64,000 nt of DNA, from contig OX235271.1 of NCBI GenBank assembly GCA_944472155.2, positions 39,110,633 to 39,174,632 of the forward strand, read 5' to 3'. Below, piece after piece: positions 22,541 to 34,700 of the stretch. Made by a program: the position numbers and the translations under genes. How positions within the stretch are numbered: position 1 is the stretch's first letter; each line of letters opens with the position of its first letter. Under the pieces are notes generated by a model. That model was given only the letters and a program-made list of their open reading frames with translations, was not told where the DNA came from and made no database searches. Origin of the DNA: Trichobilharzia szidati. Its lineage: Eukaryota; Platyhelminthes; Trematoda; Strigeidida; Schistosomatidae.

Positions 22541-23379
22541 AATTGAATTAAATATGGATATCATATTTGTAATCAAAAGATACTTGAGCATACACTTTTA
22601 AGTGTATTTATTCTATTATTATTATTATTATCATATACTAAATACGGGTTGATTACTAATAATTTAAAAGGGGAGGGAGTTTTGTTCTATTTCATTTTGT
22701 CCTCAAGTTCATATGGGAATGATGGATATGATATTCTCTGACCCTACTGTGTAGTCTTTTCATCACCTGATTGGTTATTATCAATTGAGTCTAGTTGTAA
22801 CAGACTACTCTTATAATATTTTTGCGTTTAGAAAATGAACAGCAAAATGGAGAAAGGTGGTGGAGGCAGTAGTCAGAAGGAGGGGAGAGGAGAGGAGAGA
22901 GTAATTGTATTGGAGCATAATATGTCCCAGTCTTTTCACATCTTCTTCCACTTGTTTTGTTAGCTTATTCTTCTTAAAGGAGTACTTGTGTTCACTCTCT
23001 CACTCTCCTCACACACACAAACACACACACGAGACACATAGTTTATCATCTTAAACACAAGAAGTAGGCGACACGTTCGCATCTCAAAATCTTTTCACAT
23101 TTTGATTCGTTCTGCATAAGAAAATAGAAGAAGGAAAGGAGGAAGAGGTGGAGAGAACAGTTTAAAATATAAATTGTTGAGTATAACTCAAATTATTCAG
23201 TTTTTATTTGTTCTCCTACGGAATATACTACATCTATATATATAAATACAAAGTGTATACAAAATTGAAGTCTTCAAACTTGGTTATCACCGAACATATT
23301 ACAATACTTATTTTGCATCATTATTCTTCCATTCTTTTTTAAAAATTAAGATTTTCTCGAGTTGGGATTACATTTCCAG
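22541..23379. other. Repeat-poor region upstream of the zinc-finger gene
   Basis: Purine-rich tract at 22850-22905, CA tract near 23010-23035. May hold the promoter or 5' leader. No core motif is recognised with confidence. Confidence 0.35.
22835..22900 (+). CDS. Possible first coding exon of the zinc-finger gene
   Basis: An ATG at 22835 opens MNSKMEKGGGGSSQKEGRGEER before a weak GTAATT donor at 22901. It ends in phase 0, which would join the exon at 23380. The purine-rich composition could equally be a simple-sequence tract. Phase fit alone is weak evidence. Confidence 0.2.
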
Positions 23380-23562
23380 TCGAATTTAACTTTATCATCA
23401 TCGTCATCAGCAGCATCACATCCATCAATAACATCATCAACACCGTCAAGTTACTTCGATATCATGTTCAAGAATTCTATGTCAACATTAGTACTACCAG
23501 CTAATTTTCATACAAGTTCAGAAAATTGTATCGATTTTCGAGATTCGTTAAGCATAGATTCG
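23380..23562 (+). CDS. Zinc-finger gene, exon 1 of the model (5'-most supported exon)
   Basis: Open Ser-rich segment of 61 codons between a TTTCCAG acceptor ending at 23379 and a strong GTAAGT donor at 23563. It encodes SNLTLSSSSSAASHPS and ends in phase 0, matching the next exon. An in-frame ATG at 23464 (reading MFKNSMSTLV) could be the initiator if this is really the first exon with a 5' leader. Alternatively a coding exon lies upstream. No domain is visible. Confidence 0.6.
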
Positions 23563-26500
23563 GTAAGTACTTAACGCTTGTAATAAAAAAATTTAATTTA
23601 TATTTTAAAATATGGTAAATGGTTGAAGTCCTGGGCTTCGGTATTAACACTTGTCAGTCGAGTAAATCTTCAGGTTCACAGAAATTAATTGATTTTCTCT
23701 TATTATTATTATTGTTTCCTTGGGTTCCTAGTGGAACATAGGGCTTCAACTGCACGTCTCCACTAGTTTCTGTCTTCTGTTGTACTTTTCACCTCCATCC
23801 ATGTTAGTCCATACTGTTTCAACTCCTCTTCACACAATCTCCTCCATGTCACCTTTCGACGTCCCACCACTCGCCGCTTCCCTCCAGGGTTCCACTCGAG
23901 CACTGGCCTGACGCGCGATGTCACCCAACGGCCTCCTCAGCGAGTGTCCAATCCATCTCCACTTTCGCCTGCATATTTGTTGGGCGGTTGGTTCTTGTTT
24001 TGTTTGTTTGTTCCCATAGTTTCTTGTTGGTGATTTTTTCCGGCCATCTGATCTTGAGTATAGAGCGAAGAAAGTTAGTTGTTGATAAATGTCTGCCACC
24101 TGTTGGAAATATTCTTGGTGACCCGCCAAGTTTCTGATCCGTATAGAAGAACTGACTGACGACGTTTGTATTGAAAATCCCTTGGGGATTGTTAATTATG
24201 TCATACAGAAATCTAAGTGTATGACTTCTTAATGAATTAGCATCCAATCACTTAACATTAATTCAAAATTCATTACAATGGTGAATCACCTGTCTTGCTG
24301 ACAACATTGTAAATATGAGTGATAGAATTCATTTGGCGTTGAGAACTAAACAGTAGCTACACCATCAGATGCAGTGAACTTACTCATTAGTGAAGTTGAA
24401 GCTGACTACATTTCAACCAATAAATACGGTAAATGAAGGCAAAACATTCAGCTTTTGTAAAGTCTTGATACAATCAGTATTAATTTACAAAAGTTGTCCA
24501 GTAGTTAAACAATAAAGATGTACGATTTCTTTAAAGTTTACTGAGATAGGTTGGAGGGTTTCATCATGAGCTGGCATCAGTTAGAGAATCACTGGACAAC
24601 CTGCAAAGAGTATTGGAGAGCTGTTACATCCTAGTTCGGGAATCATTTGGAGTACACACCCACCACCAGGGTTCTAACCGATGACCTTCCGGTTACAAGG
24701 CAAGCTCGTATACCAATGAGCCACTGGGACCAGATTCGATGGCCGTCCCATGAATTCTAACTTCTGCCAATTCGAACCCCAGTGGTTGCGTACTGCCAGT
24801 GATTCCAAAACTAGAATGAAACAGATGTCCAGTTCTCCCTGGTGGTTTTCAATGGTTCTCTAACTGATATCATTCCGTGATCAAATCGTAGGAAGTAATT
24901 AGATCTATTAAGTCTTTAAACTTACAAAGTTTGTTCCTAAGTGGATTTATTGATTTAAATGACACTCTAATTCCAGACTTATTGAGATTCCTAGGTAGGG
25001 CTTCTGATGTTCCTTCTTTATATGGCAATATTACCGAGACTTTTGATTCCTTATTGTTTATATTATTTCTCTATTTTCCACTACTACTCTCATTTTCTTT
25101 ATGAGTCTTGATATATTTTTGAATGAAACCTGGTAGGTAGTTAATCACTATTAATATTACCTTTATTTGTTTGATTTCATCATTTAAATCTTTTGACTTA
25201 CTAGTTAGGTTCGTATAAAAATTGTGCCAAAATGTATTTACTAGTCTCAGGAGTGATCGTATGAGTACGTGCTATAACTTTTAATTTGAGAGAGTGTGAG
25301 AATGGATTTCCCACCGTTCACATTGGTTGGTGCCAGTCGCGCTAAATCACGAATTGGTAGAAGTTAGAATTCATGGACTGGCCATTGAATCGGGTGGATC
25401 CCAGTGTCTGAATGGTATACGAGCTTGCCTTGAAACCAGAAGGTCATGGGTTCTAACCTTGGTGATGACTGCGTACTTCCAATGATTCCCAAACTAGTGG
25501 GATGAAACAGCTGTCCAGTACTCCCTGTGGCTGGTTTTCAAATGCTTCTCTAACTGATAACAATCCATGGGCAAACTCGTAAAGAAAAATTGAGTTTACC
25601 AATGAAATAAGACATTTGTATTTACAGACAACCGCAGTCAAGATGTTTTTCCAATGAACATATCACCAAAGTTTTCATTTATCAATGCCTATTAGGAAAT
25701 ACTCAAAGAACCATACACTTTGTCCAAATTTCTTGTCTATAGAAATATTTGTACGCTGTTAAATCTGAATTATTTCGGCATATTTTAACACGGAATATTC
25801 AAATAGTGAACCGTTGAGAATCTAAGACAATGTTTATGTTAGGACAGACGCAGTATAGGTACATAAATTTAGTATACTTTGGTATCTTTAAGTCTTTATT
25901 TCCGCATCATTTGCAAATTGATCGAATGTCAGCACATTCGATAGATTGTTAGATTCTGCACAGCATTGTAACGTTCTTCTCACAGTTTCTTCTCTTCTTC
26001 GATTGCTTTTTCCAGTGTCCCAAAACATATTGTTACTTTTCTGAATTCGTTTATTGATATACTACTTATATCTGATTATAAGTAGCATAAATAATTAATT
26101 TCTTAACTAACTAAGTATTCATACTTAACTTTCTCTTTTTTTTTCGTCTTCAACACTTAACAAAATTACAGAATCTACCAAGTTTACCACCAGTAACTAA
26201 ATGGAATTATGAAGATACTACAGAGTATATTTCCAATATTGACATAAAGAATACTGTCAGCAATCTAATAAATGATCAATCAATATCTCAACATATTGTC
26301 AATCAATATCACACTGCTCAGTCTTTGTTAAACTGTAGTAAACAATCCCTTCCAACAACAGTTCTACCGTTTGGAGATAGTGGTTGTATAAGTTTAACGG
26401 ATGAAACTAGTTTGATTAGTGTAAAACATTCAACATCTACACCTGTACATACAATGGATAGTGATAGTACACCAACTACAAATGCTAGTAGTACAAATAC

Positions 26501-28705
26501 AATAAGTCCAATCAATATAGACAGTTTAGATCGTTCAAATGAAGTTCAAGCTATACCTGTTATGTCGAATAAAACTGACCAGAGTTTACAACCTATGATT
26601 GATGATTACTATACATCCATTAATACTATTAGTACTACTACTACGACTACCACTGCTATCAATAATGCTAATCCTGTTATTAATATTACTACTACTACTA
26701 CAAATAATAATAATGATAACAGTAGCAGTACTCAGTCAAATGAACAACAAAATGTTGGGCTGATTTATTATTCTGAAGAAAATCAGACTCCAGTAATAAA
26801 ACAAACTGTAGAACATAAAAGAAACTGGAATACTCCTGTGATGAATTCAGTCGGTGTTATGAATAATCAACAACAAGATGAATTAAATCTAGATGAATCA
26901 CCGTCTGATAATGAGCTGAACTTGAGTTCAGAGTCTATGAATCGAAGAAATAGAGCAGATGTAAAAGTAAGTTGATTGGGAATTTTAATTAATTAATTAA
27001 TTTAATTTCTTTCCTAGAGTTGATTATGTGTAGTGTATTATGGATATATGCTGATTGCTTGAAACTGTCTTTGTGCATTCATTCATTCATTCGTCCTTGA
27101 CAATCTCCATTAAGTAGAGATTTTGAAAGTTTAGCAATGACGCGATACGAATTGGAAAACAAAACAAAACAAAACACTACACTACCTCGAATCCAATATC
27201 AACCATTTGATCTAACCTATTGTCATTTGAATGCGATACATCGGGAGATTATAGTGCAAATAGGATTCGCAGATATATAGCTTAACTTTCTGAGAAACGG
27301 TTACAAGCAGTACAGAATAACCTTCAGCAAGAAAACAACCAGTTAGAAGACATTGCTTCTTCGCTGACAATAATGTACATAAAAATCTACAAATATCTCT
27401 TAATTTTCTCAATAAACTATCTACTGCCTGGCCCTTGCCTTCTGTCGCTATATATATGAATTGGATAATGAATAGATAGTGAGAGACCAACTTTAATTCT
27501 ATACTCCATCGAGAGAAATAACCGCAAGTGAGTTCTGTCACTCAATTGTCTCCTCAGTGTATGTCCAATCCATCCATTTCCTTCGGCATATTTGTTGGGC
27601 GATAAATTCTTGGCTGGTTTCGTCACCGGAGTTCGTTGTTGCTAATCCCTTATGACCGATAGTCTGATCTACAGCAATGAAGCGAAGCGAGCTGTTAAAT
27701 CAAAGTCTGGAAACGCTTTTTGTGATGCTTGGACGAAGTCTCTAAACCCCATAGAAGCCCTGGCTAACTTGACGTTAGTGTTGAAAATCCGACATTGCTT
27801 TCAGAGTAATTAAAGGTTTGTCTTACTTTTCCAATCCCGGTTGACTGTCCCATCCTCATCTGTCCTGCGTGTAGGTTGAAATGACGCTGACTAGGTAACT
27901 GAAAGACATATACCACATTTATACATATTATTAGTATTATATTGTTGTTTTATTTTTCTCCCTCAAATTTTTTAAAATTTTAGATACAACCTTATGCTCT
28001 TCGTGGTAATGTTGAAGTATTTCGTTGTCCATTATGTTCACAAGATGAAATATTTAGTCGTGGACATTTAACAAATCATTTACAAGATCATCAAAGCAAT
28101 TTTAAACGTGACGATTATAAGCATGTTTGCTGTTTTTGTTTCAGTGAATTAAGTTCAAATAGTTCACTTGAACGTCATTTATTAACTCATACAAGTAGGT
28201 TAAAAATGCATATATATATATTCTATAGTTGGTTTGTAATGATTAAATTTGTTTATACGAGTTTCACCACGGATTGATATCAGTTAGAGAACCATTGAAA
28301 ACCAACCACAGGGAGTACTGGACAGCTGTTTCATCCCACTAGTTTGGGAATCATTGGAAGTACGCAATCATCACCAAGGTTAGAACCCATGATCTTCCGG
28401 TTACAAGGCAAGCTCGTATACCATTCAGACACTGGGATCCACCCGATTCAATGGCCAGTCCATGAATTCTAACTTCTACCAATTCGTGATTTTAGCGCGA
28501 CTGGCACCAACCAATGTGAACGGTGGGAAATCCATCCTCACACTTGACTGGTTAGACCTCTCTGGTCACGACTTCTGACTAGAACTCCAGAAAACTCCGT
28601 CCTGTAACAAGTTATTAGCGAGCATCAGGATGAAATAGCTGTCCAGTACTCCCTGGTGGTTTTCAAATGGTTTTTCTAACTGATATCGATCCGTGGTCAA
28701 ACTCG

Positions 28706-28749
<44 letters not shown>

Positions 28750-31700
28750 GAATTTAATTTATGGTGTTACGTGATATCTCAGGTAGCTAGTCGAAAATCG
28801 GGTGATTTGAACTGATTCGGCTGTCTGAATTGATGAGTTTGGCCTCAAAGGACAGAAACGTCTCTCCGTTCACCTGGATCACCTCGATCTAGCCAGCGAG
28901 TACTACTGGTTGATGTGGGTCGTAGTATGTAACTACTCATCTCAGTCAATCAGTAGTATATATATTTTATGTGAATATATTTTATCAGTTTTGTTAACTA
29001 TATTCTAGTTAGACTAAATATATAAGTGCGTGTTTTAGTTGGTAGTAAGTAATTAGTAGTGGAGTCTCTAGGACTCATGTTTCAATGCTATTCGGGACTC
29101 GTCAGCCTAGAAGTACTACTATGGTGTTCCCGCTGAGACTCAAATGTAGGAACTATCGTTTCAAATACCAAAGCGTCATCGTCTGGACCACTTGGTCATC
29201 AAAGCGAAATAACATCAAGTCAGCCTTCAGATAGTGCGTCGGTGGTACAGCGGCTAGGATACTCACCGACCATGTACATGGTCCGGGGTTCGGTCCCCGG
29301 CTGACGCACTACCAAACCTCGCTAAGCCAGTAATAAAAAGCTGGTAGAGAGGGAAGGTTAGGCATGAGGCTAGCAACCCCATCCTGTAAAAATAAACACT
29401 GCTACAGAGACTTCAAGCCTGTAGCTTGAAGCCCTATGTTCCATTGGGAACGTGAAGGAATAAAAAAAAAGCCTTCAGATATCTTCAAACTATTATTTGT
29501 ACTTAGAGCTGACATGACAACAGAGACTAAACATATCAGTCCAATAGAAATCAAAATAAGCGAATTGAATTTAATACTAACTAAAGTGATACCTCAACCT
29601 CTGTATACTAAGTGTAGAAATAGAGCAAAACGAAAACAGTGAATTAGAATATCAGGCTGCACTTCAATACATACATCTCATCTTATTATTTTAATCACAC
29701 AATGATGACTCATATGTAGGGTATACCAGAATCAAAGTCCTGACAGTATAAACTGTATGTTGCTAAGTTTAATTCAAAATAACTTTGGATTATGTGAGTA
29801 AACTAGTATGATTGATGAGCATACTTATTCTACTGTTGTTGGTGTATGGCCTAGCAACTTTAACGTTTACCTTCACTTGAATTAAACGTAAGGTGGTGGT
29901 TATATTTGAAACTGAAGCATATAAGAAGTCATAATCACGTGAGAATGTTAACGGGATATTGACTAGTGGTATACATATATATACAACACGAAGTTGATCA
30001 AATATGTAAGAATAAATATATATCCAAGTTTCAGTTCACATTTATGATCCTTTACGCGTTTGAGGGGATCAACAATATATATGTGCATACCATATGAGTG
30101 ATTCATCCACTTTTTTATGTTGTGAGACCTTGGCTACAAATATTCTGACTGTAGAATCTCTAACTGAGACAACAGAAAGCTAGAAATGGATATTCAGTTC
30201 ACATAAATTAATCATACACATAAAATGCAGTTATTTGAAAAGTTATAATTATCCCAAAATACTCACATATAGACGTACTACAGAATGGTAGGGATGAAAT
30301 AGTTCCCTTCTTGGGTATAACGGATGCTCACTACACGTAAGAGATGCCAACCGCCGGAGGACACTTGCGGAGAGAAAAGTAGATTGGAGTGAAGGATCCT
30401 AATGTGGATGTACTGATCAGATATGAGGCAGAGTTGGTTGGCAGATGAGGAAATGGAGGAGCTGGAGAGAGAAGAAGAAGTATCGTCCATATTGTGCGTG
30501 GAACTAGGTAGTGTCCTTGTTCAATCTCACGTAACAACCATGATTTTCTGTGAATTCATTATTTTTACTATTTTACGGTGAACGTATAAATAATTTGATA
30601 TTTTCCGGCCACCACAAATATGGTAAAATATAGTCGGAATACACTGTAACCTATAGACTCTCATTTTATAAAATACAGTTAAACATTTTACATATTTTTT
30701 TCCCTTCACGTTCCCCAGTGGAACATAGGGCTTCAAGCTAGTGGCTTGAAGTTTCTGTAGCAGTGTTTATTTTACAGGATGGGGTTGCTAGCCTCATGCC
30801 AAACCTTTCCTCTTCACCAGCATTATTACTGGCTTAGCGAGGTAGAGGAGTGCGTCGGCCAGGGATTGAACTCCGGACCATGTGCATGGTCGGCGAGCGT
30901 CCTAACCACTATGCCACCGACGCACATATAAAGATAAAATATTACGGATTATTTACATGACGATTAACACTAAGATTCACTATCTCATGGTGTTTTTTTT
31001 TAAAAATTTTTCTAATTTAGACCATCGTCCATTTAACTGCAATCTGTGTGATAAAGCCTTTACAACTAATGGTAATTTAAGTCGACATATACGTACATCT
31101 CATCAAGTGAAAACAACAGCCACAAACTCTTTTACACCTATAAGTACTGCTGCTCCATCAATATCAACATCATCCTCATCACCGTCATCATCAGCAGCTC
31201 CACAATTAGTATCACATCACACATCACATCAACAACACCACCACCACTACCAACAACAACAACAACAACAGCCAATACTGTTACCTAATTGGTTTCAATC
31301 TTCTACTAGTCTACAGTCGACTTCATCATCTTCAACAAATATTTATCCTAAACTCACTTCAGTATATCAGAGTGGAGTTAACGATGCATGCTGTCATCAA
31401 AACTCCTCCTCCTCTTCATCAATAAAACAACAATTAGATTTTAACACTTCTAGAATCAATACATCACAAAAGTTGACTACAACTCAATCAAGTCATAATG
31501 AAATGCTAAAAATACGGCATGATTATACACCTTTGATGAATTTATCTACTTCAGCTGTTTATCCAAATGATAAACACATTGATGTCATTGATATAAAATC
31601 ATGTATGAATAATCTATCTCATATTATACCAACTTTTATAATAAATGAACCGATTAAATTAGAACAAACAAAATCAACTTTATCAGCATATGATTTACAT

Positions 31701-34700
31701 GAACAGAAAAGAGACAACCACTCTGAGGAGATGGAGATGGGATCATCAACTTCTTTGTATACAGAAAATAAGAATTTCACCGACTGGTCAACCTGTTTTA
31801 CAAAACACCAAGAACAACATCATATTGATGATAATGTTAGTAATAAAACATTAGAATCTTCTAGTTGGTCAACATATAATAATAAAGGCAGCTCTACATC
31901 TGAATTTCTTCAATTCTTTTCAAATTATTGGTTGAGCTTAAGTAAAAATGGTGCATTAAACAATTCAGCTTATACAAGTAGTGTAGATCCACGAACAATT
32001 ATTGCTAGTCTACTGCCTTCATTTTTACCTGTAAATAATACAATGAATAACGATTTCACTTCAGTCACGATGATGTCATCACTTTCAACATCAACATCAT
32101 CATCGTCAGCAGCAGCAGCAGGAGGAGGAGGAGCGAATGATCCAGTTGATACGATTGGAAACTTTTCAAAGTATACTTCAGAATCACCTAGAATTACTAT
32201 TTGTGAAATCCCATCACATGAGATGGACAATCAAGTGGACAGAAGATTTGATGGAAGTCTTTATACTGCCAGTTCTGGAGAATATGTTGTTGTTTCTTCA
32301 TCACCTAATCCAAATGTACAGAATAATAATAATGGTAATAGTAATAATAGCAACAATAGCAACTTACAAGTTATACGACCTAAATTTTTCACTGGGACAA
32401 ATAAACATGAACGACAAAAATCACGCATAAAGAAAGTGAGATCTTTGGTATGTTTCTATACTTCTAAACTATGCAAAGTTTCTAATGTTTATTAACAAGA
32501 ATAATAGGAAGTGACATTTAGATTATTTCTAGGCATAATGGTGACGAATAATAAGTAATCTAATGAATAGGCAATTGAATATCTTCTAGGTCTATAGACT
32601 TTTGTAAGATGACAAATGTGTTTATTTTTCAGGATTTCATCATAAGCTGACATCGGTTAGAGAACCAGTGGAAAACCTGCATGGAGTACTAGACTAGACA
32701 ATTGTTTCTTCCGAGTTTGGGAAGCTTCAGAAGGACGCTTCCACCGTCAGGGTTCGAACCCAGGACCTTCCGGTTACAAAGCAAGCCACTGGGACCCAAC
32801 TCAGTAGCCAGCCCATGAATTCTTACTTCTGCTAATTCACGGTATAGCGCAACTGGCGCTAGCTAATGTCATCTCCGGAGAGTGTTTGTCCTCACACCCG
32901 ACCTGCCGGTCACGACTTCTCACTAGAACCCAGGGTCAGTCACTACCAGCTAACGCCCAGTCGCTAGTGAGCATCAGATTGACATTCAAGTGTTGGTTAG
33001 CAGGGATTTGATATGAGTGGTTACGGGATTTCATCGTTAGCTGATACTGGTGTGTGCGTACTGTTGAAGAGTCCCAAATTGGGAGGAAACAGCTGCCCAA
33101 CACTCCTTGTAGGTTTTCCAATGGTTCTCCAATCGATGTCATCTCATGATGAAATCCTGCAACCAATCAAATCAAATCCCTACAAAACCAATACTTAAAT
33201 GTGATTCTGCTGTTCTGTGATACTTAGGAATTAAAGAATTTGTAATCAAGACTATTATATAAGTGAGATTAGTTAGGAAACAAGGTCTAATTATGTTCGG
33301 TAACATGAGAATTATCAAAGCTAAACGATTTCAGAAAGAGTTTTGTTTCTAATATATATTAGCGTCCTCTCATATGACAGGAAATTTCGCAACATTGGTG
33401 TTTACATACAATCATATTTTATAAACGCGAAAGAATACTGCTTCTTTGTGGAAAACACAAACTTATAGCCTAGTTTAAACTATTCTTAAAAGGTACACTT
33501 ATGAAATTATTTTTACATATCTAAGTCAGAATTTATGCCTTTACATTTTCTTCATTCTGAGAGTCGCTAATGTCTATTTTTAAAATACAGTTTATACTTC
33601 TATGTATCATAGACAGGACTTCAAGTGAGCATAGAGAAGATGGAGGTGATGAAGATACCCAGGCACGCGAAAAGAACATCCAGCACCAATCACGATCAGA
33701 GGAAAACAAAAATTTGAAAGATGTTGCTTTCTTCGCTTATCTAGCAAGCATCGTCTCAACTACAGGTGATGGCACGAATGAGGATGTCAAAGCCAGCTAG
33801 AATCGGAAAGGCAAGATACGCCTTCATCAAATTCAAATCAGTTTGAAAATCTTCTGCGCTCTGCATAAGTATAAAGAACAAAATTCGGATTTTCAACACA
33901 AATGTCAAGTATATATGGGTCAGAAACTTGGCCAGAGTGTCACGGAAAGCATTTCTAACAGGCTACAGCATACTTTTAGCAAAAACTGCCTTCTCTGGCT
34001 GCATATTGAAGATCAGAATTATCAACAAGAAACTCTGGCTGGGAACAAACCAACCAAGAGACGATCACTCAACAATTATGCAGAAGAAAATGGAGATGGA
34101 TTGGGCATTCGCTGAAGAGACCGTCGGTTAACATCATGCTGAATTCAGGCCATTGCTCGAGTGGAATACCAGTGGAAAACGACCAGTGGGTCACCCTAGG
34201 GTGACATGGTGAAGATCGTATAAGGAGGCGATAAGAGACTACGGGTAATCGTGGGGCCGGCTTAAGGCGACCTCAGAAAACAAGACAAAATAAAGACGTG
34301 CTGTTGAAGCCCCCTATGTTCTACTCAGAACCCGAAAGGAATAGTAAAAATAATACAACTACTATGTATCAACTGCAGATTAACATATTTTGGTTGACGT
34401 TGATTAGCAGTGATATTCAGGATGTGCATTTCGTCCTATATGAGACTTATCATCTGGATGAATGTACATTCCAAGCGAGTGGTGATCACACTACGACTCA
34501 CTGACCACCACTCTCTGGGAATGCAGGTGCACGCAATGATGAGTCCTGGAATCCTAGATTCTATTCCTAGTTAATCCCTAGACATCGTTGAAGTGTTCGT
34601 AATAGAAGCCGATATGTTCGCAGAGACTGAGCATTTTGCTCAAATATAATCAATCAACAGGAAATGCAAATTAATGTAAAACCAAATAGTACAGATTAAT

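Noticed and set aside
23362..23379. Near-cognate TTG start at 23362 for the zinc-finger gene
   Set aside because: It lies in the splice acceptor region before TTTCCAG, and ATG starts are the rule here.
30957..31020. ATG at 30957 as start of a separate zinc-finger gene
   Set aside because: This stretch is the intron end with a pyrimidine tract and TTTAG. The finger linker joins in phase to the previous exon.
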